This document shows positions 40,235-50,003 of a DNA stretch of 64,000 nucleotides, piece by piece. Location of the stretch: the NCBI GenBank assembly GCA_018432935.1, contig JAHDSF010000024.1, forward strand, positions 183,296 to 247,295. Direction: 5' to 3'. This DNA is from Rhodospirillales bacterium. Lineage in GTDB: Bacteria; Pseudomonadota; Alphaproteobacteria; Rhodospirillales; Shumkoniaceae. Numbering within the stretch: the first letter of the stretch is position 1; every line of letters starts with the position of its first letter. The notes below the pieces were generated by a model. It saw nothing but the letters and a program-made list of their open reading frames with translations, searched no databases and was not told the origin of the DNA. The position numbers were made by a program, and so were the translations under genes.

Positions 40235-41332
40235 GTGCGCAAGATGCTCCGCTCTGCCACGGCAGTAGTCGTGTTCGTGCTGGCCTCTGCCGCCTTCGCC
40301 GCCGAGGAACCGGTCCTCAACGTCTATAATTGGAGCGACTACATCGCCCCCGACACTCTCGAGCGGTTCGAGAAGGAAACGGGAATCAAGGTCAACTACG
40401 ACGTCTACGATTCCAACGAGATCCTGGAAGCGAAGCTGACGGCGGGGAATTCGGGCTACGACGTGGTGTTCCCGTCGGCCAGCCCGTACCTGGCGCGCCA
40501 GATCCAGGCCGGCGTCTACCAGCCGCTGGCACTGTCGAAGCTGCCGAACCGCGCCAACATCGAGCCCAACACCATGAAGACGCTCGCGGTCAGCGACCCC
40601 GGCAACAAGTACGCCGTGCCCTACATGATCGCCGGCACCGGCATCGGGGTGAACGTGAAGAAGGTCAACGAGATCGCCCCCGACGCGCCGCTCGACAGTT
40701 GGGCCCTGGTGTTCGATCCCAAGTGGACCAGGAAGCTCAAGGTCTGCGGCATGACGCTGCTCAACGACCCGACCGAGGTGGTATCGGGCGCCCTCGCCTA
40801 CATCGGCAGGAACCCGATCAGCGAGGACACCAAGGACCTCGAGGCTGCGATGGCGATGCTGTCCAAGATCCGCAGCAGCCTCAAGTACATCCACTCCTCG
40901 GCGTACATCAACGACCTGGCCAACGGCGATACCTGCATCGCCCAGGGCTACGGCGGCGACCTGGTGCAGGCGCGCGACCGCGCCCGCGAGGCCGGCAAGG
41001 GCGTCGACATCAAGATCTTCTTCCCCAAGGAAGGCACCCAGGCGGTGATGGACGTGATGGCGATCCCGAAGGATGCGCCTCACCCCGAAAACGCCCACAC
41101 CTTCATCAACTTCATGATGCGCCCCGACGTGGTCGGCCCGATCACCGAGCAGGTGGGCTATGCCAACGCCGTCAAGGGCTCGGAAAAGCACGTCAGCAAG
41201 GAACGCCTCGACGATCCCGTGATCTACCCGCCGCAGGCGGTGCGCGACAGCTTCTACGTGGTGCCGGCCCAGAGCCGGACCTACGAGCGAGCGCGCACTC
41301 GCGCCTGGACCAAGTTCTTGACCGGCAAGTAG
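40235..41332 (+). CDS. potF: Periplasmic putrescine/spermidine-binding protein
   Basis: A 365-residue extracellular solute-binding protein with a signal peptide (about 1-22, ending AFAAEE). NVYNWSDYIAPDTLERFEKETGIKV and DSNEILEAKL are close to PotF, and PYMIAGTGIGVNV is the second family block. It captures polyamines in the periplasm for the PotGHI importer encoded directly downstream. The start is GTG at 40235, seven bases after GAGGAGG; an ATG three codons in is too far from that site. The next gene starts 2 bp after this stop. Confidence 0.93.
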   Translation: MRKMLRSATAVVVFVLASAAFAAEEPVLNVYNWSDYIAPDTLERFEKETGIKVNYDVYDSNEILEAKLTAGNSGYDVVFPSASPYLARQIQAGVYQPLALSKLPNRANIEPNTMKTLAVSDPGNKYAVPYMIAGTGIGVNVKKVNEIAPDAPLDSWALVFDPKWTRKLKVCGMTLLNDPTEVVSGALAYIGRNPISEDTKDLEAAMAMLSKIRSSLKYIHSSAYINDLANGDTCIAQGYGGDLVQARDRAREAGKGVDIKIFFPKEGTQAVMDVMAIPKDAPHPENAHTFINFMMRPDVVGPITEQVGYANAVKGSEKHVSKERLDDPVIYPPQAVRDSFYVVPAQSRTYERARTRAWTKFLTGK

Positions 41333-41334
41333 AG

Positions 41335-42477
41335 ATGGAGCGGACCCTTCCGGGCAGCCCGCGCTACGAGCCCTGGACGCAGCCCGGCAACCTCCCCTTC
41401 ATCCAGGTGCGGGAGGTCTCGAAGAGCTTCGAGGGCGAGCCCGCGGTGGTGCGCGCCAGCCTCGACGTCTACAAGGGCGAGCTGTTCTCGCTGCTCGGCG
41501 CCTCGGGCTGCGGCAAGACGACGCTCCTGCGCATGATCGCCGGCCTCGAAACCCCCGACGAGGGCAGCATCTTCATCGACGGCGTCGACGTCACGACCAC
41601 CCCGGCCTACGAGCGGCCGGTGAACATGGTGTTCCAGTCCTACGCCCTGTTCCCGCACATGTCGGTCGAAAGCAACATCGGCTTCGGCCTGCGCCAGGAA
41701 AGCCTGCCCAAGGGAGTGATCCAGGACCGCGTCCAGGAGGCGCTCGAGCTGTTGAAGCTGATGCCGCTGGCGAGGCGGCGGCCTGACCAGCTGTCGGGCG
41801 GACAACGGCAGCGGGTGGCGCTGGCCCGTGCCCTGGTCAAGCGGCCCAAGGTGCTGCTGCTGGACGAGCCGCTCGCCGCCCTCGACAAGAAGCTGCGCGA
41901 GAACACCCAGTTCGAGCTGGTCAACATCCAGGAGCGGGTCGGCATCACCTTCCTCATGGTCACCCACGACCAGGAGGAGGCGATGACGATGTCGACCCGC
42001 ATCGGCATCATGAACGAGGGCTACATCGAGCAGGTCGGCACCCCCAACGAGATCTACGAATTCCCGGCCACTCGCTTCGTCGCCGACTTCATCGGCGCCG
42101 CCAACATGTTCTCGGGCGTGCTGGTCAGCATGGACGCCCGCGGCGCCACCGTCGCGGTGCCCGAGGTGGAGGCGGAGTGCGCGGTCGCTCACGCCGGGGC
42201 CGGCGCGCCGGGCATGCCGGTCACGGTGATGGTGCGCCCCGAGAAGATGCGCATCTCCAAGCTCAAACCGGCGAGCGGCGTCAACCACACCGAAGGCACG
42301 GTGGTCGAGATCGGCTACCTCGGCGACATGTCGATCTATCACGTGCGGCTCGACAGCGGCAAAGTTGTCCAGGCGTCGCAGCTCAACCTGCACCAGGAGG
42401 CCGAGCACAACATCACCTGGGACGACCGGGTCCACCTGGTGTGGCACCCGTCCAACGCCGTGATGCTGACGATATGA
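41335..42477 (+). CDS. potG: Polyamine ABC transporter ATP-binding protein
   Basis: A 380-residue ATPase. Walker A GASGCGKTT is at 55-63, Q-loop MVFQSYALFPHM, signature LSGGQRQRVALARALV and Walker B VLLLDEPLAALD, followed by switch His in VTHDQEEAM. The C-terminal TOBE domain (about 300-380) includes VMVRPEKMRISK. The N-terminus is about 15 residues longer than usual (MERTLPGSPRYEPW), as in PotG. It energises polyamine import with PotH and PotI. It begins 2 bp after potF and its stop overlaps the start of potH. Confidence 0.94.
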   Translation: MERTLPGSPRYEPWTQPGNLPFIQVREVSKSFEGEPAVVRASLDVYKGELFSLLGASGCGKTTLLRMIAGLETPDEGSIFIDGVDVTTTPAYERPVNMVFQSYALFPHMSVESNIGFGLRQESLPKGVIQDRVQEALELLKLMPLARRRPDQLSGGQRQRVALARALVKRPKVLLLDEPLAALDKKLRENTQFELVNIQERVGITFLMVTHDQEEAMTMSTRIGIMNEGYIEQVGTPNEIYEFPATRFVADFIGAANMFSGVLVSMDARGATVAVPEVEAECAVAHAGAGAPGMPVTVMVRPEKMRISKLKPASGVNHTEGTVVEIGYLGDMSIYHVRLDSGKVVQASQLNLHQEAEHNITWDDRVHLVWHPSNAVMLTI

Positions 42478-43412
42478 CCGTCTCCGCCCTGGTGGCGCGC
42501 ATCCGCGCCCGCCGCAGCGCCCGGCCGCGCAGCTGGCGCGCCCGCCTGGTGGCGGCGGTGCCGATGGTGTGGCTGCTGGTGTTCTTCCTGGCGCCGTTCC
42601 TGTTCGTGCTCAAGATCGCGCTGGCGCGTTCGCGGATCGGCATCCCTCCGTACGAGCCGCTGCTCGAGTGGGCGGAGAGCGGGCTCTTGCAGATCCGGCT
42701 CAACCTCGCCAACTTCGCGTTCCTGTTCGAGGACCCGCTCTACACCTCGGCCTACCTCAGCGCGCTTCAGATCGCGGCGACGGCGACGGTGATCTGCCTC
42801 GCCATCGGCTACCCGATGGCCTATGCCATCTCCAAGGTCCGCCAGCCGCTGCGCAACATGCTCTTGATGCTGGTGATCCTGCCGTTCTGGACCTCGTTCC
42901 TGATCCGCGTCTACGCCTGGATCGGCATCCTCAAGAACGAGGGCCTGCTCAACGGCTTTCTGATGTGGCTCGGGCTGATCGATCATCCGCTGCCGCTGCT
43001 GCATTCCGCCTTCGCCGTCCAGGTCGGCATCGTGTATTCGTACCTGCCGTTCATGATCCTACCGATCTTCGCCGCGCTCGACCGCATGGATCCGACGCTC
43101 AGCGAGGCGGCACAAGACCTCGGCTGCCGGCCGTTCGAGGTGATCCTCAAGGTGACGATCCCGCTGTCGTTGCCGGGGGTGATCGCCGGCTGCCTGCTGG
43201 TCTTCATCCCGGCCGCCGGCGAGTTCGTGATCCCCGACCTGCTCGGCGGCTCCAACGTGCTGATGATCGGCAGCATCCTGTGGAACGAGTTCTTCCTCAA
43301 CCGCGACTGGCCGGTCGCCTCGGCGGTGGCGGTGATGATGCTGATCCTGCTGGTGGTGCCGCTGATGTTGTTCCAGCGCTGGCAGGAGCGCCAGGAGGAC
43401 CGCAAGGCATGA
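42474..43412 (+). CDS. potH: Polyamine ABC transporter permease, PotH-type
   Basis: A 312-residue inner-membrane permease with six predicted helices; the first (about 28-50, AVPMVWLLVFFLAPFLFVL) follows an arginine-rich cytoplasmic tail. The EAA loop that contacts the ATPase reads SEAAQDLGCRPFEVILKVTIPLSLPG. It overlaps the potG stop by 4 bp (ATGA) and is overlapped by potI in the same way, so all four genes are translationally coupled. Confidence 0.94.
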   Translation: MTVSALVARIRARRSARPRSWRARLVAAVPMVWLLVFFLAPFLFVLKIALARSRIGIPPYEPLLEWAESGLLQIRLNLANFAFLFEDPLYTSAYLSALQIAATATVICLAIGYPMAYAISKVRQPLRNMLLMLVILPFWTSFLIRVYAWIGILKNEGLLNGFLMWLGLIDHPLPLLHSAFAVQVGIVYSYLPFMILPIFAALDRMDPTLSEAAQDLGCRPFEVILKVTIPLSLPGVIAGCLLVFIPAAGEFVIPDLLGGSNVLMIGSILWNEFFLNRDWPVASAVAVMMLILLVVPLMLFQRWQERQEDRKA

Positions 43413-44233
43413 GCGCCCGCCGCCGCCCGTGGGGGATCGTCACCGTGCTCGCCTTCGGCTACGCCTTCCTGTACGTGCCGATCGCGCTGCTGATCATCTA
43501 TTCGTTCAACGAATCGAAGCTGGTCACCGTGTGGTCGGGGTTCTCGGTCAAGTGGTACGGCGAGCTTGCCCGCAACGAGCAGCTCCTGACCGCGGCCTGG
43601 CTCAGCCTGCGGATCGCCTTCGCCTCGGCCTGCGGGGCCACCGTGCTGGGGACCATGGCAGCCTACGTGCTCGACCGCTTCGGGCGCTTCCGCGGCCGCA
43701 CCCTGATGACCGGCATGATCGCCGCGCCGCTGGTGATGCCGGAGGTGATCACCGGGCTTGCCATGCTTTTGCTGTTCGTCGCCATGGAGCAGCTGACCGG
43801 CTGGCCCGAGGGACGCGGCTCGACCACGATCGGCATCGCCCACACCACCTTCGCCACCGCCTACGTGGCGATTGTCGTCCGCGCCCGCCTGAAGCAGATC
43901 GACCGCTCGCTGGAGGAGGCGGCGCTCGACCTCGGCGCCAAGCCCTGGCGGGTCTTCTTCGCCATCACCCTGCCGATCATCGGCCCCTCGCTGGCGGCGG
44001 GGTGGCTGCTCAGCTTCACCCTCTCGCTGGACGACCTGGTGATCGCCAGCTTCGTGTCGGGGCCCGGCTCGTCGACCCTGCCGATGGTCATCTTCTCCAG
44101 CGTGCGGCTGGGGGTCAGCCCGCAGATCAACGCGCTCGCCACCGTGTTCGTGGTGACGGTGGCGGTGATCGTCTTCACCGCCGGCCGCCTGCTCACCCGC
44201 CGCGATCGCCCGCGCCCGGCCAGCCGGGCCTGA
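43409..44233 (+). CDS. potI: Polyamine ABC transporter permease, PotI-type
   Basis: A 274-residue second permease with six helices. YVPIALLIIYSFNESK in the first helix and the EAA loop LEEAALDLGAKPWRVFFAITLPIIGPS are typical of PotC/PotI. It pairs with PotH to form the membrane channel. It starts within the potH stop (ATGA) and is the last pot gene; the pentapeptide gene follows 69 bp later and may be outside the operon. Confidence 0.94.
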   Translation: MSARRRPWGIVTVLAFGYAFLYVPIALLIIYSFNESKLVTVWSGFSVKWYGELARNEQLLTAAWLSLRIAFASACGATVLGTMAAYVLDRFGRFRGRTLMTGMIAAPLVMPEVITGLAMLLLFVAMEQLTGWPEGRGSTTIGIAHTTFATAYVAIVVRARLKQIDRSLEEAALDLGAKPWRVFFAITLPIIGPSLAAGWLLSFTLSLDDLVIASFVSGPGSSTLPMVIFSSVRLGVSPQINALATVFVVTVAVIVFTAGRLLTRRDRPRPASRA

Positions 44234-44302
44234 GGCCGGCACTTGGATGCGGGCCGCATCGGTGCTAGCGTGAGCCGTCGTCCTTGGAATGGGAGCGGCC
44301 GC

Positions 44303-44692
44303 GTGGACCTGAAGCAAGCCCTGTTGCACCATGCCCAATGGCGGGAGGGGAATCCCGACGGCCAGCGCGCCGACCTGTCGCGCCAGGACCTGCGCGGCGC
44401 CAAGCTGCGCGGCGTCGATCTGCACGACGCCTCGCTGCGCGACGCCGACCTTGCAGACGCCGATCTCCAGGGTGCCGACCTGGCGCGTGCGAACCTGCGC
44501 GGCGCGATCCTGCGCAACGCCAACCTGCGGCTGGCCGACCTGTCGGAGGCGGATTTGAGCGACGCCGACCTCCGCGGCGCCGATCTCCGCGGCGCCAAGC
44601 TTGCCGGCACCGACTTCTGGCGCTGCAACTTTCAAGGCAGCGTCATCCCGGCCGACGTGCTGCACAAGGCGTTGCGCTGCCGCGAGCTGTGA
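44303..44692 (+). CDS. Pentapeptide repeat protein
   Basis: A 129-residue protein whose residues about 24-110 are continuous A(D/N)LxX pentapeptide repeats (for example DLRGAKLRGVDLHDASLRDADLADADL-type runs), which fold into a right-handed quadrilateral beta helix. The N-terminal 20 residues (VDLKQALLHHAQWREG) form a helix cap and the C-terminus holds FWRCNFQGSVIPADVLHKALRC. There is no membrane segment. Some relatives mimic DNA and protect gyrase, but nothing here shows that role. I chose the GTG at 44303, which follows GGGAG; a TTG 60 bp upstream is in frame but lacks coding character. Confidence 0.82.
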   Translation: MDLKQALLHHAQWREGNPDGQRADLSRQDLRGAKLRGVDLHDASLRDADLADADLQGADLARANLRGAILRNANLRLADLSEADLSDADLRGADLRGAKLAGTDFWRCNFQGSVIPADVLHKALRCREL

Positions 44693-44721
44693 CGGCCGAG
44701 CGGGAGCGCTTCAGAAAACAA

Positions 44722-44745
44722 CCCCCTCCGCCGGAGCGGAGGGGG
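44722..44745 (-). terminator. Rho-independent terminator of acs
   Basis: A perfect 10-bp stem (CCCCCTCCGC / GCGGAGGGGG) with a CGGA loop. Read on the minus strand it is followed by TTGTTTTC, so it terminates the acs transcript 30 bp after the acs stop. The plus-strand side lacks a T run, so it is at best a weak terminator for the pentapeptide gene. Confidence 0.75.
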
Positions 44746-44774
44746 TGTCGTCGTCTTGACCCGAACCGGAAGAC

Positions 44775-46715
<1,941 letters not shown>

Positions 46716-46850
46716 TTTAACGCCTCTTCCTGTTATTGGTTCGCGTTTGCCGCAACCATCAGCGTGAAGCACCTGCGGCCGATGGCCCCGGAGCCGACGC
46801 TTTTATGAAGCAAAAGGTAGCCTGAAACCGTACGTGGAAACAAGAGGCGG

Positions 46851-46872
46851 TCCGACAAAAGAAAGTGTCGGA
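46851..46872. promoter_or_regulatory. Inverted repeat upstream of acs
   Basis: TCCGACA and TGTCGGA are perfect 7-bp arms around an A/G-rich 8-bp spacer. The element lies 136 bp before acs and 18 bp after the preceding same-strand stop. No T run follows in either direction, so an operator or RNA-end hairpin is as likely as a terminator. Confidence 0.35.
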
Positions 46873-46890
46873 AGGCCTGCTTCTCCGGGA

Positions 46891-47382
46891 TCAACCAAGG
46901 CCGTTCGGAACGGTCCGGTATTCCTCGCGGACGCGCGGGTCCAGCGGCTGCCCCTTCGCCTCCTCGACGATCTTGAACACGGGTTCCGCGTGGTCGAAGC
47001 CGCGGGCCAGCTCGCGCCACAGGTCGCGGCCCAGCTCCCGCAGCTCGGGATAGGCGAGCGCGCGCAGGGTGTGCAGCAGGATCGACGCCCCGACGGCGTC
47101 GTTGTTCTGGTCGCGCCGCTGGAACTGGACGTTCAGGGCCGACAGCCGGAACTGCGCCTTGGCCTTGGGGTCGAGCTGGTTGACGCGGTCGACGTCGAAC
47201 AGGCCGCGCGGCAGCAGGTTCATGTTCTCGAGATTGATGCGGATGATGGTGGTGACCGCGACCAGGGGCCCGACGTCGCGATCCTCGACCCCCTCGATGT
47301 GGTTGAGCAGCCGGGTGATTTCGAGCCGGCTCTGGCTGATGCCCGACTTCTTGATGCGGTTACGGAACCAGGTGCCGAGCAC
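46891..47382 (-). CDS. Hypothetical protein downstream of the EVE gene
   Basis: A 163-residue soluble protein I do not recognise. It starts VLGTWFRNRIKKSGIS and contains LEITRLLNHIEGVEDRDVGPLVAVTTIIRIN-type helical sequence, then PRGLFDVDRVNQLDPKAKAQFRLSALN and a C-terminus ending REEYRTVPNGLG. There are no cysteine pairs, signal peptide or membrane helices. I use the GTG at 47382 because an AGGGAGGGG element lies just upstream; an in-frame GTG at 47403 would overlap the EVE gene. The tight 13-bp spacing to the EVE stop implies a common transcript with gpsA and EVE. Codon use is genome-typical. Confidence 0.65.
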   Translation of the reverse strand: MLGTWFRNRIKKSGISQSRLEITRLLNHIEGVEDRDVGPLVAVTTIIRINLENMNLLPRGLFDVDRVNQLDPKAKAQFRLSALNVQFQRRDQNNDAVGASILLHTLRALAYPELRELGRDLWRELARGFDHAEPVFKIVEEAKGQPLDPRVREEYRTVPNGLG

Positions 47383-47395
47383 GCGCCCCTCCCTT

Positions 47396-47803
47396 CTACT
47401 CACCGGCCATCTTGCGTATCAGGTTCCAGGCGTCCTCGTCCACCGGCTGCACCGACAGCCGCGCCTGGCGCACCAGGGCGAGGTTCGAAAGCCGCTCCTC
47501 CGCCTTGATCGCGGCCAGGGTGACCGGCTTCGGCAACGGCAGCACCGCCTTGAAGTCGACCATCCCGAAGCGGCCCGAGGGGTCGGTCGGGTCGGGGTAG
47601 TAGGTGCGAGTCACCTCGACGATGCCGACCACCGCCTTCTCGTCACCGGAGTGGTAGAAGAACGCCTGGTCGCCGATCTGCATCGCCTTGAGGTGGCTTG
47701 CCGCCTGGAAGTTGCGCACCCCGTTCCACGGCTCAACCCCGGCCTTGACGTGGTCGTCCCACGACCAGGTCTCGGGCTCGGACTTGACCAACCAGTACGC
47801 CAT
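47396..47803 (-). CDS. EVE domain-containing protein
   Basis: A 135-residue protein that is entirely an EVE domain: WLVKSEPETWSWDD at the start, WNGVRNFQAASHLKAMQIGDQAFFYHS, then VVGIVEVTRTYYPDP. EVE domains are PUA-like folds thought to bind modified bases in nucleic acids. The gene starts 1 bp after the gpsA stop, so it is translationally coupled to gpsA, a common arrangement in alphaproteobacteria. Its housekeeping position argues for an RNA-modification reader rather than a restriction factor; that is an inference. Confidence 0.92.
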   Translation of the reverse strand: MAYWLVKSEPETWSWDDHVKAGVEPWNGVRNFQAASHLKAMQIGDQAFFYHSGDEKAVVGIVEVTRTYYPDPTDPSGRFGMVDFKAVLPLPKPVTLAAIKAEERLSNLALVRQARLSVQPVDEDAWNLIRKMAGE

Positions 47804-47804
47804 C

Positions 47805-48824
47805 TCATCCTCCCTTGCCGGCTACGGGCGCAAGCGGGCCTTCGGGGCGGAATGGCCGCGCCAGCAGCCCCTCGATCGCTTCGTCGATATGGGCGCCGCC
47901 GGAGAGCACTGCAGCGACCGCGGCCGAGATCGGCATCTCGACGCCGAGCCGCGCCGCCAGCCCCGTCACCGCGCCGGCGGTGGCAACCCCCTCGGCCACC
48001 GAGCGCCGCCCGGCCAGGATGTCCTCCAGCCGCTCGCCGCGGCCCAGAGCCACCCCCAGCGAGTAGTTGCGCGACTGCGGCGAGGCGCAGGTGAGGATCA
48101 GGTCGCCGGCGCCGGACAGGCCCATCAGCGTCGCCGCCTCGCCGCCCTTGGCGACGCCGAGGCGGATGATCTCGGCCAGGCCGCGGGTGATCATGGCGGC
48201 GCGTGCGTTCTCGCCGAGCCCCCGCCCCTCGCCGATGCCGCAGCCGATCGCCAGCACGTTCTTCACCGCCCCGCCGACCTGGGCCCCGACCACGTCCGCC
48301 GAGCGGTAGAGCCGAAACCGCGGGCTCGCCAGCGCCGTCACCAGCGCCTCGCCCAGCCCGGCCTCGGCGCAGGCCAGCGTCAGCGCCGCCGGCTTGCCTT
48401 GCGCCACCTCGATCGCGAACGACGGTCCCGACAGGACGGCGATCGGCGCCTGTGGCAGCACGTCCGCCAGCACCTCGCTCATCAGGAGCCCGGTCGCCAG
48501 CTCGATCCCCTTGGCGCACACCACTGCCGGCACCCCGGCCTTCCAGGCGTCGCGCGTCTCGGCGCACACCGCCCGCAGGTGTTGCGCCGGCACCGCCAGC
48601 ACCACGGCATCGGTGTCCACCGCCTCGGCAAGGTTCCCGGTCGCCGCAATGGCCGGATCGAGAGGGACCCCCGGCAGGTAGGCCTCGTTGACGTGGCGGC
48701 CGTTGACGGCGGAGACCGTCTCCGCCTCCCGCACCCACAGCACGACGTCCCGTCCCGCCCGCCGCGCCGCCAACGCCAGCGTCGTCCCCCAGGCCCCCCC
48801 GCCGATGACGGCAATCCTTCTCAT
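47805..48824 (-). CDS. gpsA: Glycerol-3-phosphate dehydrogenase [NAD(P)+]
   Basis: A 339-residue enzyme making sn-glycerol 3-phosphate from dihydroxyacetone phosphate for phospholipid synthesis. The Rossmann motif VIGGGAWGTTLA is at the extreme N-terminus; SGPSFAIEVAQGKPAA, the catalytic lysine in GGAVKNVLAIGCGI and GLSGAGDLILTC are family markers. In many relatives gpsA directly follows tsaD; here about 3.2 kb of unrelated DNA (48825-52036) lies between them. EVE and a hypothetical gene follow in the same operon. Confidence 0.95.
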   Translation of the reverse strand: MRRIAVIGGGAWGTTLALAARRAGRDVVLWVREAETVSAVNGRHVNEAYLPGVPLDPAIAATGNLAEAVDTDAVVLAVPAQHLRAVCAETRDAWKAGVPAVVCAKGIELATGLLMSEVLADVLPQAPIAVLSGPSFAIEVAQGKPAALTLACAEAGLGEALVTALASPRFRLYRSADVVGAQVGGAVKNVLAIGCGIGEGRGLGENARAAMITRGLAEIIRLGVAKGGEAATLMGLSGAGDLILTCASPQSRNYSLGVALGRGERLEDILAGRRSVAEGVATAGAVTGLAARLGVEMPISAAVAAVLSGGAHIDEAIEGLLARPFRPEGPLAPVAGKGG

Positions 48825-48904
48825 CGCGCCGTTATGCCTGTGCAGGGGATCGGCAGCAAGGGGAGCACGGTACCGTTGACAAAACAGCATTGACAGAGGA
48901 GGAC

Positions 48905-49249
48905 ATGCGAAGGCTCTACCCTGAGAACCGGAACCCCCACAATGATGAAGCTGATGCCTTTCGGCATGCTCTGTGGAGTTATCGGGCAGCAAAGGCGTTT
49001 GGCGTAGATGCCGCGAAATGGCTGGGGGACTCGCACGAGCGAGAAGAACCGAACGAGATGGACGAGCGGCTCATGGACCTGTTCAACAACCATGTCGGAC
49101 GTCAACTCGCGATCGATCCTCGGAACGCGGCTCGGAGTGATATCGAGGTGATCCAGGAAGCGATGCGAAACGGCGACCTGCAACTTGAGCCGTTCCGGAT
49201 TCGGAAGCCCGCTCACGACCCGTTTGACAGACCCGTCAAAGACTACTAA
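48905..49249 (+). CDS. DUF6973-like orphan domain (possible polymorphic-toxin tip)
   Basis: A 114-residue protein, MRRLYPENRNPHNDEADAF, with the motif HNDEADAFRHALWSYRAAK, then GDSHE and MDLFNNHVGRQLA. This pattern resembles the DUF6973 domain found at the C-termini of secreted or contact-delivered effectors. The open frame continues upstream past the ATG (TVDKTALTEED) without a start, as expected for a tip broken off a larger protein. The ATG at 48905 sits behind GAGGAGG. The region is clearly lower in GC than gpsA and lies between gpsA and tsaD. A toxin role is inferred from domain context only; it could also be a non-functional remnant. Confidence 0.55.
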   Translation: MRRLYPENRNPHNDEADAFRHALWSYRAAKAFGVDAAKWLGDSHEREEPNEMDERLMDLFNNHVGRQLAIDPRNAARSDIEVIQEAMRNGDLQLEPFRIRKPAHDPFDRPVKDY

Positions 49250-49252
49250 AAT
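49224..49252 (+). promoter_or_regulatory. Strong sigma-70-type promoter
   Basis: TTGACA (49224-49229), an exact 17-bp spacer and TAAAAT (49247-49252). It overlaps the stop codon of the DUF6973-like gene and would start transcription near 49259, about 33 bp before the next ORF. Such a near-consensus promoter is unusual in this GC-rich genome. Confidence 0.65.
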
Positions 49253-49291
49253 TACGTATTCTCTATACTATACTACTTGAGGTTGCTACCA

Positions 49292-49759
49292 ATGGCGCGC
49301 ATCGGCTTGATGCTCTTCGTGCTTTTTGTAGCAATCTTGGTTGTCGTCGGCCGGCCATGTCGGACCAATCAGGTCAAGCTGTCGTTCTCGGGCGGACCTC
49401 CAGACACCGAGGTGACGGTTCATTTCGCCACTTCCAGGAACAGCATCCTACTATGGGAGGGGATGTCCGACCGCGACAGATCCATTCCGTTCATCAGGCG
49501 CTTTAACGAAGGTTCCTACCAGGTGGAAAGGCGCTGGAAAGATGGCCGCATCGAGAGGGAAAGGTTGGGATACGTCTCATTCGGCGATCTCGATGACGAG
49601 ATCGTTTTCACAAACGACAGAATCTCCTGTATCCAGAGGAACGTAGGCCCCTTCCGGCTAAGTTATGAGTACGCGAGTTGCGCGGACAACGCGGTCCTCA
49701 ACATACTTCTTCGGGGTATCGAAAACCTGGGACTTTGGCATTCCGCAGATAGGCTCTGA
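49292..49759 (+). CDS. Hypothetical membrane-anchored protein, possible immunity partner
   Basis: A 155-residue protein with one N-terminal hydrophobic segment (MARIGLMLFVLFVAILVVVG, about 3-20) followed by a beta-rich soluble domain (VKLSFSGGPPDTEVTVHF, GYVSFGDLDDEIVFTND) with Cys residues in RPC, ISC and ASC contexts. I recognise no family. It sits directly behind the DUF6973-like gene, has its own strong promoter and shares its low GC content, the arrangement of an orphan toxin-immunity pair. ATG at 49292 has GAGG nine bases upstream; a TTG at 49277 is in frame. Confidence 0.5.
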   Translation: MARIGLMLFVLFVAILVVVGRPCRTNQVKLSFSGGPPDTEVTVHFATSRNSILLWEGMSDRDRSIPFIRRFNEGSYQVERRWKDGRIERERLGYVSFGDLDDEIVFTNDRISCIQRNVGPFRLSYEYASCADNAVLNILLRGIENLGLWHSADRL

Positions 49760-49962
49760 TATCCGTCAAGAGAAATCGAGGCCGCCGATGGCAGTGCGCG
49801 GTCGGGTTGGCACTTTGTTTGCTGACCGTCTACTACGGGAACACTTACGACATGCCGTGACCTTCCTGAACACGCTCCGCCGTTGGCGTGCCGGCCGTCC
49901 TCTCCGCCTGACCTCAAACGGTGGCAAGGCTGGGTCCCCCGATTGAAAACCCTGCAGCCCTT

Positions 49963-50003
49963 CGTCATGATCCCGCGAAACGGGATTTGACAGGATCATG
50001 ACG
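49963..50003 (+). promoter_or_regulatory. Nested inverted repeats covering the DMT transporter start
   Basis: CGTCATGATCC (49963-49973) and GGATCATGACG (49993-50003) are perfect 11-bp arms; the second arm contains the ATG of the transporter gene (49998-50000). Inside is a smaller hairpin, TCCCG-cgaaa-CGGGA (49971-49985). In RNA the start codon would be base-paired, a layout compatible with translational control or an operator overlapping the start. Confidence 0.5.

Noticed and set aside
49665..49946. Plus-strand 93-codon frame between the immunity-like gene and the DMT transporter
   Set aside because: Overlaps the end of the preceding gene, has no ribosome binding site at the first ATG and no family resemblance.
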